Shown here: piece by piece, positions 42,595-53,830 of the stretch
Position numbering within the stretch: the first letter of the stretch is position 1
How the letters are laid out: each line of letters starts with the position of its first letter
Source: Alopecurus myosuroides
Lineage: Eukaryota; Streptophyta; Magnoliopsida; Poales; Poaceae
Assembly (NCBI GenBank): GCA_028641055.1
Contig: CM054063.1
Coordinates: 46,935,920 to 46,999,919, forward strand
DNA: 64,000 bases
Reading direction: 5' to 3'
Notes under the pieces: model-generated
Seen by the model: only the letters and a program-made list of their open reading frames with translations
The model's database searches: none
What the model was told of the DNA's origin: nothing
Program-made: the position numbers and the translations under genes

Positions 42595-43914
42595 CTAGCT
42601 GGTCACGATCAATTTCCTTCCTTGGCTCCTCGCTGCGATTTCGCGAGCGGCCGCTATGATGTCGCGGGCCGCGGTCTCGGTTCCTCGGGATACCTTCACT
42701 GCTACTCCGGCTATCGTCACGCTGCCGGGCTTCTTTCCCTCGGCCACGACGAGGCGATTTTTCCCTCCTGGGGAAGTACTCCTTCGCCTGCGGGATGCTT
42801 CCTTTTCCTTCTGTGCAGCTGCTTTCCTGCGATCGTAGGAGGCAAGCTTTGAGGCTGCCATGCCCAATTCCTTCTGCACTTGCTTGTATTGCTCCGCTCG
42901 GGGGTCGTTTTCCCCTGGTTGATTTATCTGCATGTAGGTTGCTGCGGCTAGGACCGCGGCATCGGGAGTTTGCGGATAAATGTTTCCGTCCTCGTCGACC
43001 CGCATGAGGGAAGGTCCGAGTGACTTGCTTTTTTTGGTTAGGGACTCGTCATCCATGGTCGCGGTTCTTGAGGCGTATCCTTTCCTTGCGGGACGATTCC
43101 CGACAGAATGTGTTAAGGACAGCGCGACGCGGCGTTGACTCGACTCGTCTGCCAATCTCTTCCGATTGGCTAGATCTATGCGAGCTTCCTTGATTGCAGT
43201 GGCCGCTCTCACTAGATGATAGTGGTAGGCGGTCATGTCTTCGTGTGGAGCTCCGACTGCAGGTCGTTTGCTCGTGCGGATAGCCTCCTTTCCTCGGACC
43301 CAAACGTCTCGCGAGACGCCGATCTCAGCGTGTTCCCTTGCATTGTGTTCAGTTTCTTCGGGTGGATCTCCTGATCCTGCCATGCAGACCTGAGCCAGAT
43401 ATGGCTCGCGGGTCCTAGGCGTAACTTGGAAGGCTTTCCTAACCCGAGAAGTTTCCTCTGTGGAGAGGGTATGGAAGTTACTGCTGTTGAGGCGGATGGA
43501 TTCGCCGCTTTTCGCCAAGTCGCGATCTGCGCGGTAGGGTCGTGAATCGACAGCTCCTGGGCTGGAGATCGATTCAGATCCCGATCCTTCGGGGAAGTGA
43601 AGTATCCCGTCCTTGTTGGTGTAGAACTTGAAGCTCCCGAACGTCAGGGTGACGCTCTTCTCCAGATCGCTGAATACCGGGCGTGATTCCGGCGAGTGAG
43701 GGGTGACGATGACTGACCCGATTCGGATCGGATTGGTCGGAGTCGAAGTCGCGGGGTTCCAACGTGAGTTCGTTGTCGATGAAGCAGAAGATGCCGGAGA
43801 TCCAACGCCCGCCGTTCCCACAGACGGCGCCAATTGTCGAATCTGCATCTCAACAAGTCCCTCAGGTGAACCCATAGGGTTTCGATTAGGAGAACCTGTG
43901 GGCGCTGGTGACAA
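42595..43914 (-). CDS. Gag N-terminal region, open into the 5' LTR
   Basis: A 439-codon frame without stops. Its first 27 codons lie inside the 5' LTR (43835-43914), and it then crosses the primer-binding region. The middle has a helical segment (YHYHLVRAATAIKEARIDLA), and the C-terminus is Arg/Lys-rich (ASYDRRKAAAQKEKEASRRR). No ATG lies close to the start of the internal region: the next Met codons are about 180 residues in. The true translation start is therefore unclear. Stops separate it from the gag core at 42559. Confidence 0.6.
   Translation of the reverse strand: MSPAPTGSPNRNPMGSPEGLVEMQIRQLAPSVGTAGVGSPASSASSTTNSRWNPATSTPTNPIRIGSVIVTPHSPESRPVFSDLEKSVTLTFGSFKFYTNKDGILHFPEGSGSESISSPGAVDSRPYRADRDLAKSGESIRLNSSNFHTLSTEETSRVRKAFQVTPRTREPYLAQVCMAGSGDPPEETEHNAREHAEIGVSRDVWVRGKEAIRTSKRPAVGAPHEDMTAYHYHLVRAATAIKEARIDLANRKRLADESSQRRVALSLTHSVGNRPARKGYASRTATMDDESLTKKSKSLGPSLMRVDEDGNIYPQTPDAAVLAAATYMQINQPGENDPRAEQYKQVQKELGMAASKLASYDRRKAAAQKEKEASRRRRSTSPGGKNRLVVAEGKKPGSVTIAGVAVKVSRGTETAARDIIAAAREIAARSQGRKLIVTS
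43816..43834 (-). promoter_or_regulatory. Primer-binding region of the Gypsy element
   Basis: On the minus strand TTGGCGCCGTCTGTGGGAA starts one base inside the 5' LTR, as expected for a tRNA-primed minus-strand start. I did not determine which tRNA. Confidence 0.6.
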
Positions 43915-44325
43915 ATCGTTGGCTAAACAGGGGGCACGATTTACCCAGGTTCGGGGCCCTCGTAGAGGTAAAACCCTTACTCCTGCTTCTGTCGATCTGT
44001 ATTCACGAGTAGATCGGTTACAATGGGGGGTTGCTCAAGTTGAGAGTATGATCTCGATCTCAAGGCTTGGTGGTGCGGTATTGCTTGTCCTCTCCTGGTG
44101 GTTCTCCTGGCGTTATATAGGTGGCCAGGTCTCAAATCTCACCCAGGGAGGACTCGAACTCTAACCCTAAGTCGGTTACAAGTTCCTATCTTGACCCGCA
44201 AGGCTTTGCGGGTGGGCTTCAACTGGGACTTCTAGAATAGTATAAGGCATCTCCTCTTGGGCTCCAGTCCTGGGCCTAGGACCGGGTATCCTTACTCGGC
44301 AGGTCCAAGGTCCATCCCTTCGTCA
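43835..44325 (-). repeat. 5' LTR of the Gypsy element
   Basis: 491 bp, TGTCGA to CGTCA in plus orientation, with minus-strand TATA at 44111-44120. It is followed by the TSD CTATT at 44326-44330. Confidence 0.93.
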
Positions 44326-46333
44326 CTATTGTCACGTCATTTTGCCTCGAATGTGTCTACACGGCGGATACATGTAATCCTGTGAATTTGTCCCGACGCA
44401 GACTCAATAATCAGCTACATGCATTTGGTTGTACCTCCTATGGAAATTTGATGGGAGCAAATTGTTCAAATCCGGTTTTTGAGGATAAAGTCCTTGTGTC
44501 GGTCAATTGTAAGATAACAGAGGTACACTCTTGGATTTGGGTTCTTACCTTTCTGCATTATATGTGTGAACATTTTCCTTTCTAACCCCTTACACATCGA
44601 CTAGAGTGGACTTGAGGGCCAGTTCTATATTTTGGTCCTCATGGATATGTACACATGGCTGGGCCTATCACTGAATCTTGTGGTGACAAGGATCGTGTTG
44701 CTACCAACAAAGAAACTTCATGAATGGTTGCAGCGTATTCTTCTGATAACAAGGTATATCTTGTGCGTAACTCTAATATTTATGAGCCACTAGTAAATCT
44801 CCCGGGCGAAAAACATGATTTAAATTGTTGTCCTAATTTTTAAATGACTACTTAGAGAAGGTTTAATGCACATGACAAACTATGGCTTCAACAAATTTGT
44901 CTCCCTACTTCGGTGCTGACCAACCGAATCCGGGGCTCCCTTACCTCCGGCTACATTTCTTCCTCCTCTCTTCCATGTCGACCCCTGGAGCAGGATACCA
45001 GTGTTAAATTTAATTCTCTTACTTTAAGCTTGTGTATTTATCTAACGAAAGAAGAGCACAGTGAAGTGTAGAAAAAGTGACTCGCTTTTTTTGTTCTGAA
45101 ATCTCCATCCTCGTGTCATGAATATGTATAAGCTGATACCCAAGTATTTTGTTTACATGTTTCCTTTGGTAAATTTTGTTTTGTTTACTTTTTTACTCAT
45201 TGTAGTAATACTTCCCACTTTCGTGGATATTCCTTGCCCGAGGGAGTAAAAACAATCATCCCTTCAGGTGTGAATTATCATGTTGCCATCATTCTAAACA
45301 TTACTTGTTGGCCATTAATTTTGCACACCATATCGATTATTTGAACCTTATTGCATCATGATTTATGGTAGAGTCTAAGATTCTTCAATCCTTGGGCTAT
45401 CCCCTACCACCGCCACTCTTATTTGAGCGTAAGTGGTGCTTTATATTTCTCACTTCTCCCTTGTTGTTTATTGCCAACTTATACATTTCTGTCCTAATTA
45501 TAAACAGTCAATGGGAGAATTGGCGGTAGGTTTGAAGAACATTTTGGTCAACTTCATTATTGGGAAGGGTATCCTTGCGATATCCTTATAATTATGGATC
45601 AAAGCCTATATGGGATCAACTTGGGGAAGGAGTAGCTCAGAAAATATCCCAAAGTGTGATCTCAATTGCTTCATTCAAGGGTGATATTTACATTTATATG
45701 CTTATTACACTTCTATGATATTCTATCCTCGGTAACCAATACCCAAAGTTAGGGTGTACAGATAACAAGAGGTGTTTTGCTTCCACGGGACTTCTTTTTT
45801 TTTTTTTTTGAGGCAAAGAACCGTAGAACAAATTGTTCTACGGTATATATATTAATAATATGTACAAATACATCCAAGCCCCAAAAATTATAACAGGGAG
45901 AGACCGCCCGCTTGTCCTTACTTCGGCTAGTTTGGTCAGGACTAGTGATGCTGAAGGTAAGATTGATGAGACATTGACCATTCGTTACTGCCCCTATTCA
46001 GTTTTCTTGGTCGTTTAAGTTATGGGATGGTTAAATTATTTGAGCTTGTTCACTATGTTTGTTGCAGATTGATGTGTTCCTCCCGCCAACCAATTCTGTG
46101 GAGGGGAAACTGGAACTGTATGATCTAAATTACAACATTGCCATTCTCAGTCTAAAACATGGTTTCAGTACCACGATTTGTCCACAAGATATCTCGAAGT
46201 TCAGTCAGCCTAGAAATAAGATATCTGTAGTAGCTATTGCACGGGCGACTAAAGTATGTTATGGATTATTAATGGCCTCAATGGGCGAAGTGAAGGGTAA
46301 ATATAAGGCTGTGATGTCCAACAGGAAAATGCA
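44326..46333 (+). pseudogene. Trypsin-like (DegP-type) protein pseudogene, part right of the Gypsy element
   Basis: Continues the gene begun at 31078. Exon 44331-44522 reads FCLECVYTADTCNPVNLSRR...FEDKVLVSVNCKITE with a GT donor; about 44615-44730 resembles the GGPLxDFDGxxIGM strand region (GPVLYFGPHGYVHMAG) but contains a TGA. Then a fresh N-terminal part: KILQSLGYPLPPPLLFE (about 45375-45425), GRIGGRFEEHFGQ (about 45515-45555), EGVAQKISQSVISIASFKGD (about 45627-45690), LTSASLVRTSDAEGKIDETL (about 45917-45976) and, after TTGCAG, IDVFLPPTNSVEGKLELYDL and YNIAILSLKHGF (46069-46300). So two trypsin-like domains lie in tandem, as one two-domain gene or two adjacent copies. A LINE cuts it at about 46333. 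Stops and missing parts make it a pseudogene. Confidence 0.6.
45787..45900 (-). repeat. Short retroposed fragment with poly-T and palindrome
   Basis: A T-run of about 16 at 45789-45804 is followed by GAGGCAAAGA and the palindrome ACCGTAGAACAA/TTGTTCTACGGT. On the minus strand this looks like the hairpin-containing 3' end and A tail of a short non-LTR element. It replaces part of the trypsin-like pseudogene between SFKGD and TSASLV. Confidence 0.45.
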
Positions 46334-46336
46334 AAA

Positions 46337-49300
46337 ATGTTTCGCTCTCTCCCCTCCCCTTCCTCGCGTCCGCCCCGCCCCCCTGCCCGTGGGCCTTCCC
46401 CGTCGGAGCTTTCCCCCCCCCCCTCGCCCGCGGTCCTCCCGGCGTCCAGGTCGCCTGCTGCTCGCCCGGAGGGTAGGGGGTTGGAGCGGCGTGCTATTGC
46501 TTCGCGGGATGGCGCGAGCGAGGCCGCGCAGATCGGGATCTCGCGGGTGCGGGATCTGGGTGAGGAGGTGGATTGGAGGTTCACGGAGGAGGAGGTCTCC
46601 GCGGAGGAGGAGGACTCCGCGGAGGAGGAGGTGGCCTGGGGCCGGGAGCTAGCGGCGATGTCGGACGGAGAGCTGGAGCGGGTGGCGAAGGCTGGTTCTG
46701 ATTTCCTGCGCAAAGCTGATGCGGAGAGGGGGTCCATGTGCATAGGCAAATGGAGCTCCAGTTTCGTGTTGCTGCGCGATTCGTCGGTGGTCAATCTCGG
46801 TGAGCTAGCTTTATTTTTCGGTGGTCGAATTCTTCTATCGGATTCTAGAGGCTTGGTGGTGGATGCGCGCTGGAGAAAGGAAGACGAAATCATCTGTGTG
46901 GGCACAAAAATAATTTTCACGCACTATCGCGCCGTGGTGGGCGCGGTGATGCTGCCGATGGAGGTTCCCGTCGCAGGGGAGAGGTCCGCTCGGGCAGGGC
47001 CGAGCTCGAAGACCAAGTTACTCCAGATCAGGGGAGAGCGTATAGGAGCGGCAAGCAATTGTCAGTTTAGGGAGACGGGTCTAGCTTTCGACGAAGAGGT
47101 TGATGCTGAATTCCGTCGAGCGGTGCTGCCCAAGCCATTGGATGAGCTAATCACTGCTAAATCCAATTCTCCTCAAGTTTGCGAGGTAGGTCGCAGGATC
47201 ACGGCGGAGGAGAGACAAAGTATTATCACAGGGCATGATATCATTAAGGTTTCGCAGCAAGGTGGAGCGCCACTGTTGACAGCAAAGGTAGGTGGGGACG
47301 ATCTAGCTGAGGGTCCTGGCGCAGATAGAGGGCTGCCTGCACTGGGATTACAGAGTGCTTCGAAGGAATTTCTGAGCAGGGTGCGTCGGGCTTCATTTGG
47401 AGCGAAAGAACGAGTTGAAGCGAGCTCATCGGCGGGGATGGCCGCTGGCGATGGGGACGGTGGGGGAAAGGCGGAGAGGATAATTCCCTCTGATCAGTCT
47501 CGTGGTTCTGTGACTTTGGAGGTTGGGCCGGGTGAGGCCCACGAGGTATCTGAGACAGGTGGCTTGCTGTGGGACGGGAGGCCCAAAACGATTCGCGAAT
47601 GGGCCGCCATTTCGGGTACTAAAGGGGCATGGGTCTGGGTCAACCGTAAGTCTCCCGTATCTCATTCTTCTCTAGGGTTTCTTGCTTCCAGGGAGGAGAT
47701 CAGGCGATTTGGCGGCGGGGCTAGGCGGCTAACGCGTACGGAGGAGAGAAAGATTGATAGCAGATCCTTTGCACAAGTGGTGCAGGGGACGTATCGGCAG
47801 GAGAGGGATGGACGCTTCCCACCGAAGAGGGTGGGGGAGTTCCAGCGCCAGATTGGGCAGGGCTCGGGCTATGGAGGGCAACGAGATATGGAAGGAGAGC
47901 ACAGGGACAAGAGACGCCCAGATATGCGCGATGACAGGCGTTGGGAGGAACAGCGCAGGCAGTTCCCTCGACCGCCGCTGCAAGCTCCTTTCAGGGGGCG
48001 CGAGGAGGCGCCACCGCCTAGAGGGGGAGGGGGGCAGATGAGGAGATCTGACCCTCCTCCTTCAGCTGAGGTTCTTGCGGAGCGGGCCTTGAGAGAGAAG
48101 GCTCTTCGTTCTATTGATAAGCAGACTGATGGAAACTCAAGCAAGGGGGAGGGGTCCATGTTGGATCCATCTAAGAAGAGGGAACTAGCATACATGGTGG
48201 GGGACCCGAGGGAGTTTGGGCAGGAGAGGGATGGACGCTGTCCAAACTCTATGACCTGCCGAAGTGGGCTAGGTTTGAGCTGGCCGTGTGGGAACTAGCA
48301 TACATGGTGGGGGAACCGAGGGAGGTGGACACAGAAGCTCTCAAGGGGGAGGCCCCGGTGAGAGTTAAAATTGCTTGCAAGGATAAAAATCAGGTAGATG
48401 GTTATTATAATGTTTAAATCAATGGCAGGGGGTTTCATCTTGAGTGGGAGGTGGAGAAAGAATTGGGGGAGCATTCCTCTAGTGTTCACTCACCGCCCCA
48501 AGATGACAAAGGAGATGATGAGGAACAAAGTGACGGTGAGGAGGAGAGAGATAGGAGCAAGGAACGGAGGTCCAAACAGAAGGAAGATAGGCTCAAAGAG
48601 GTTGACCGAGACGAGGAATTGTCTATCAGTAGCCATAACCCGAAGAGGGGGACAGATACCGGTAAATCTAAAAAAGCTGCGTGCCTTGTGCCTGAAGTGA
48701 AGTACTCGTTGGCTAGCTCGGGAGACAGCAGTGAGCGCACGATGAGTGGGGGGGACATAGGCACAAGTGTGAAAGATTCAGTGAACAACGCCAGGGTGCA
48801 GGCGCAAGAGACTTTGGATGTGGGAGGTGCAAAGATTAAGATCGATCAGCTTAGGCTTGAAGGAGAGTACCAGTTGGAGGCAGAGGGAGATACTGGGGCT
48901 GTGAAACCTCAAGCCCAGGCTGAGAAGCAAGAGATGGATATTGCAGGGGAAGGCCAAGCTGCTTGGACCATGGTGGCTCACAACAAAAAGATTTCGGGTG
49001 GAGGTCAGAAGACGAAGGCTCCGGCTGTAGCAGAGACACAAAGCGAGAGGATCTCAAACAAGAACGATGGGCTGTCCATTCTGACGAGGGCAGAACAGAG
49101 GGCATCCAAGAAGAATGACATCTCAGGTACGCTTAATGCTTTCCATGTTTTTAATTCGGTCCCGAATGCATGTCTAGTGGATATTGCTAGGAATAGTCAT
49201 GTGGTCCTTGAGGGCTCCCAGGAGAATATAAATCAGCAAATAAACATTTTTAAAGCTAAAGAACTAGCAGAGGCAGTGCTGGCGGCAGCTAGAGATAAGA

Positions 49301-49455
49301 TTAGGAGGGAAGAAGATGAAAATAAGGCTAACAAGACTCAGGTAACAACTGCACCAGTGAATGGTCAGAAGGAAGACAGGGTGAAGAGTGACGCGGTGAT
49401 GGAAGATGTAATACCTGTTTCCCCTCTCCGTTCGATGGAACTGGAGGTGGAATGA
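46337..49455 (+). pseudogene. LINE ORF1 (RNA-binding/gag-like), broken
   Basis: The first frame (46337-48298) begins MFRSLPSPSSRPPRPP, a Pro/Ser-rich region, then an acidic VSAEEEDSAEEEVAWG patch, a beta-strand-like GRILLSDSRGLVVDARWRKE, and an Arg/Gly/Gln-rich RRQFPRPPLQAPFRGREEAP tail. It ends after an internal 110-bp repeat disturbance. A second frame (48451-49455) continues with KEDRLKEVDRDEELSISSHN and charged helices, ending SPLRSMELEVE. ORF1 proteins coat LINE RNA. The amino-terminal part is not strongly diagnostic; assignment relies on the ORF2 that follows. Confidence 0.65.
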
Positions 49456-49585
49456 GACATGGAGGTGGATGAGCAGTCGCCAATCCTGAGGTCTCGGTTG
49501 AGAACTGCCCGTAGTGGGAGCAGTTCTCACAATAAGAAAGGAGGGAAAAACGGAAAGGCGGAGGAGGTAGGAAAAAAAGATCTAA

Positions 49586-51465
49586 ATGAAAATTTTATTC
49601 TATAATGTGATGGGTGTTGGGGGCGTTGGTAGGAGGCAGCAGGTTTGGGACATAGTCCAGCAGAAAAAGGTGTCTATCATTTGTTTGCAAGAAACGATCA
49701 AAGCTAAGTTGTCCTGGAAGGTAATGAGAGATATTGGGGGAGGTTTTACTTATGATTGGGCTGTGAAACCTGCGAGTGGCCACTCGGGGGGGGGGGGGGG
49801 GGCTGGCCATGGCTATCAGGAAGGATTTCTTTGAGGTAGAATCCAAGGAGCAAGGAGATTTCTTCATTAGCGTGGTCGTAAGGGACCTGGCCAATGGGTG
49901 CAGATGGGAAGTGATCAACGTGTATGGTCCAGTTGATATGGATAAGAAGGATAGTTTCTTCGCTGAAATTACTGACAAAGTTCTTAGGGCAGGTGTCCCA
50001 GTGTGCTTGGGAGGTGATTTCAATTTAATCAGATTTGCTCATGAAAAATCAAGTGGCCTTTTACACAGATCCCTAATGCAAAAATTTAATGTGATGATTG
50101 ATTTGCTTCAGCTCAAGGAACCGCACCGGGGTGGGTGCAAGTATACTTGGACTAACAAGCAAACTAACCCTACAATGGAGGTATTGGACCGTTTTCTTGC
50201 GACGCAAGCTTGGGAAAACTTATACCCGCTGTTTACGGTGGATACTCTGGTGAGGTCTGGATCTGATCACTGTCCGGTGGTGGTGGATCTGGGGCTTACG
50301 AGGCAAATGAGTACTAGAAAGTTTCGTGTGGAAACTGCCTGGTTTACTCATCCAAATTTTAAAGAAATTGTACTCGCCAAGTGGCCGGTTAGGTTTCATA
50401 ACAATGTGCTGGACTACTGGAAAAAGCAACAAGGGGATTTGAGGAAATTTTTGAAGGGATGGTCTCTTAATGAGAGGGGGGAGACCCGCAGGGAGAAACT
50501 AGCGCTAACTAGTGAACTCCAAGGGTTAGACTGGGCAGGGGAAGAAGGTTTGCTTTTGGAAGAAGGATGGAAGAGAAGGTACCACGTGGAAGATAAACTT
50601 TCTAGGTTGCTTGTCGAAGAGGAAATCTACTGGCAAAGAAGAGGGGGTGAACAATGGCTGGCAAAAGGGGACAATAATACAGCGTTTTTTCACGCCATTG
50701 CTAATGGGAGGAAAAGACGCACAACGATCATGTCGTTGGAGGATGAAGGGGAGATCATAGATGATTTAGGAGATTTAAGAAGGTATGTGGACGAATTCTA
50801 TAGGAATTTGTTTGGTAAGGAACCGACCTCTCCTGTGACGATTAATGATGCGGCTTGGGAATCAGAGGGGAGAATCTCCTTGGAGGAACGTTTGGATCTG
50901 GTTAAACCTTTCTCGATGGGAGAAATTGAAGAAGCTATCAAGGAAATGAAAACCAATACGGATCCGGGACCTGATGGTTTCTCTGTTCAATTTTATAAGG
51001 AGTTTTGGCCAAAGCTTAAAAATAACATCAAGGAAATGTTCGATGATTTCCATGATGGTAGGCTAAATCTGGGGAGATTGAATTATGGGGTGATAATTCT
51101 TCTTCCAAAAATCAAGGATGCTAATATGATTAAACAATTTCGTCCTATCTGTCTGATTAATGTAATCTTCAAAATCATTACGAAAGTTCTCACCAGGCGG
51201 CTCACGGTGGTAGCTCATAAAATCATCCACCCAACTCAGACGGCTTTTGTGCCTGGCAGGAATATACTTGACGGGGTGAACGTGTTGCACGAGGTGGTGC
51301 ATGAACTTAAAATAACCAAAGCAAAAGGCATTATTCTGAAACTAGATTTCGAAAAAGCGTATGACAAGATTCAATGGTCTTTTCTTAAGGATGTGCTTAA
51401 GAAGAAAGGCTTTTGTGATAAGTGGATTTCCTGGGTGGCTATGGCTGTGCAAACCGGGAAAGCAT
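49586..51465 (+). pseudogene. LINE ORF2, endonuclease plus truncated reverse transcriptase
   Basis: ATG at 49586: MKILFYNVMGVGGVGRRQQV, the endonuclease start, with SIICLQETIKAK. A G18 run (49784-49801 region) shifts the frame, and the domain continues as VCLGGDFNLIRF and SGSDHCPVVVDL. The RT follows (TNTDPGPDGFSVQFYKEFWP, QFRPICLINVIFKIITKVL, TQTAFVPGRNILDGVNVLH, ILKLDFEKAYDKIQWSFLKD) but is lost after about 51465. The catalytic YADD, thumb and zf-RVT domains are absent, so it is inactive. Confidence 0.85.
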
Positions 51466-52407
51466 TACGGGAGCAGTTATTATGGAAGCATGCAAATGCA
51501 ATCAAGTCCTCTTTTCACGGAACAAGTCACGCGGGCATACTTGAATATCCAACGTCCATGATGCTTCCAATCAGACGACTAGATACTAGTCCGATCGGAA
51601 TCCATATATCGGCTGCCGATTCCTAGTAATCGCCCAAGAAAAAACAAGTCCTGCATGGATGCATTCATTGATATGTTACTTGGTGCTGATTAGATCAAAG
51701 AAGAAGAACAAGTCCTCCTTGATGATCGGATCGAGCACTGCTCCGTCCTGCCTTGCCCCAACGCCATGCTCTCCTCTCCTCTCCAAATCCAAACTCCAAA
51801 CTCCAAAGTCACTAGTCACGCACACGCACCCGCATTGCCGTTTGCTCGCAATCACCTCGTATATGTAGGGGTAACTAGGCAGAAGGTAAAAAGAGGTGTG
51901 TAGGGTTTATCTCGCTCTTCTCTCTCTTCTTGTTGCTGGCTTGTTGAGTGAGGATGGACGGTTAAGATGTGTTTGTGGAGCAGGATCGATGACGTGGCGG
52001 GCGCTTCAATGGCATGTAAAATTCGACAGCACACTGATCCAACATTTCCAGGAGTCGCGGTAAATTCGCGCGCTGTAAAACTGATTTGCAGCGCCATATT
52101 AGTGCTAAAAAATAGTTTGCAGCGCACGCTATGCGGTAGCTATTTCAGATGATTTAAAATTGGGCGTTTTGCTGGTTGGGACTTTTTCAGACGTCGCAAA
52201 ATGGTGCGCGCGCATGCACAAACCTCAAACAACCAACTACATAGAACAAAATAGATCAAACACACATAGAAAATTAAGTTAAAACGTCGTTTAATTATTA
52301 TTACAACACAAACAAATAGTTTATACAAATACAAACAATAGTTCATCAACAATACAACAAATAGTTCGTCAACAATACAACAAATAGTCCATCAACAATA
52401 CAATACA
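51466..52407. other. No recognised gene; transposon-like GC words
   Basis: CT-rich around 51740-51800. At 52050-52150 phrases such as GTAAATTCGCGCGCTGTAAA and TTTGCAGCGCACGCTATGCG look like the end region of a DNA transposon, preceding the transposase remnant on the minus strand. AACAATAGTTCATCAACAAT-type words repeat at 52330-52400. Confidence 0.35.
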
Positions 52408-52550
52408 AATTAGTAGACTTGTTGTCCATACCATTTCCACTACTCCTCCATGATGTCTTCTTGAAGATCATGATACACATCATTGTGACGAATGGCATGG
52501 TACGACGCAATGAAGCGGGCAACCTCAAAAATTGTAGCTCTCAATGTTTG
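52408..52550 (-). pseudogene. C-terminal remnant of a plant DNA-transposon protein (Harbinger-like)
   Basis: The minus-strand frame reads LRATIFEVARFIASYHAIRH, then NDVYHDLQEDIMEE, stop, WKWYGQQVY, stop. The xxxLQEDIMEEWWxWxGQQ ending is reminiscent of plant PIF/Harbinger-type transposase or partner proteins. One TAG replaces the expected Trp. The fragment is too short for a firm family call. Confidence 0.35.
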
Positions 52551-52659
52551 CAACATATTTGTGGTTGGTGCTTCATAAAAAAACCGATTTTTGCATTTGG
52601 ACACTGCAAAATGACTTTTTTGGAGTGAAAAGGAAAACTTTCTTAGTCAACATTGTCCG

Positions 52660-53830
52660 TGACTCCAAGATGCACGTTTGTGTATAATATGGGCATATTT
52701 TAACAAACTATGCCATCGATGTATCCATAACACCCGTCATTCGACTCGAAAGTCAAGAATCTTCGTAGAAGATATCTCATTTGCTTGGGGGTGACCCTGT
52801 ACTGCACACCCAACTACACAAACCTATGTCTATGTTTGTTTTCAATACAATTGTGCTTCCCTTTGCCATATGTTGGCATATTCCAACATGGTTTGGTCAT
52901 TTGGTTCCCAAGTTTGGCCCGTTTTCTCCATAAATCCTAATTTTGACGCCTAATTTGGTTGGGTGACCATATACCACACACTAAACACCTCACTTATTAA
53001 AGTCATATACATGATGAAAAATATTATATGGATGTCATATTTGAATTTCTCTCATTTTTCTAATCGATTTAGACATATTATTTGTCAAATTTCGATTTAC
53101 GGATTTGTAGATATAAAGTATTCAATATTAAATTGAAAAAACAAAAATATTAATTATTATTTAAATTTAAATTTATTTGAATTTAAGAATATTATTAGTT
53201 ATTATTTTTTTACTTAAATAATTATTTGGATTCATAAAATAAAGGAGTTTGACATGACAATCAGAGGGTTAACATGATAGATTGGATAGTATTATCAGCA
53301 AAACATCTATTAATTGTTTCTAGGCAGCTCACAGGTAAAGAACTAAGAAGTTAAGCGTGCTGGAACAGGAGTAGTCTGAGGATGAGTGACCGATCAGGAA
53401 GTGTTAGTAGAAGCGAGCGATTAAAATTAAAAGCTTCTCAAGGCCTCGTCCACCTCACCGTGCAAGCATGGGAAAACCGTTATGTGATATTGTGGCGGGG
53501 AGAAGGGTCATCTTGCGGAGATCTGCAGAAAAGAGGCGACCCGCTTCGAAATTAAGAATGATTATAAAAAATATAAATAAATATAGTCGATTAACGGGTA
53601 AAAAAAATTCAAATAAAAAATAAAAAAATATGCCTATCCTCCAAACGCCAACAGGGTTGTCGTCGATGTAGACTGTACGCCGACGGTTCCCGTCGGCCTA
53701 GGCTAAACCATAGTGTATTCATATTTTCTACTTCATCTAGTATGTTCAAGTTTCATATGCTAATAGCTTCATATGTTAATAGCTGCTATTGTCGTTATTT
53801 ATATTCTAAATTTAATCATGAAAATGATGC
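52660..53830. other. AT-rich DNA, no genes
   Basis: Very AT-rich between 53030 and 53260. A short GCCGACGGTTCCCGTCGGC palindrome near 53680 recalls the ends of some CACTA elements, but no terminus or TSD goes with it. Confidence 0.4.

Larger units (their letters stand above)
31435..44325 (-). mobile_element. Full-length Ty3/Gypsy element of Tat type, with antisense gene
   Basis: 12,891 bp, flanked by the 5-bp TSD CTATT (31430-31434 and 44326-44330). LTRs are 31435-31926 and 43835-44325, with ends TGTCGA and CGTCA (CGTTA in the left copy). Transcription runs leftward: primer-binding region next to 43834, gag, protease, reverse transcriptase, a degenerate RNase H, a second RNase H, integrase, then a long spacer with a plus-strand multi-exon gene, and a polypurine tract at 31927. 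The second RNase H and the antisense gene mark the plant Tat group. I counted about 17 substitutions over about 490 aligned LTR positions (roughly 3.5 percent), which at the grass rate usually assumed (1.3e-8 per site per year) gives an age of order 1.4 million years. Confidence 0.95.
46334..51465 (+). mobile_element. LINE retrotransposon, 3'-truncated
   Basis: Plus-strand LINE with ORF1 (46337-49455, broken) and ORF2 (49586 to about 51465, broken). It starts in the trypsin-like pseudogene after GCAAAAATG. Homology stops in the middle of the reverse transcriptase, before the YADD box, where DKWISWVAMAVQTGK runs into unrelated sequence. No A tail or TSD is visible. LINEs are normally shortened at the 5' end, so loss of the 3' half implies a later deletion or rearrangement. 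Confidence 0.85.

Noticed and set aside
53670..53700. CACTA terminus at the GCCGACGG palindrome
   Set aside because: No CACTA end, TSD or partner terminus nearby. Only an echo of subterminal sequence.
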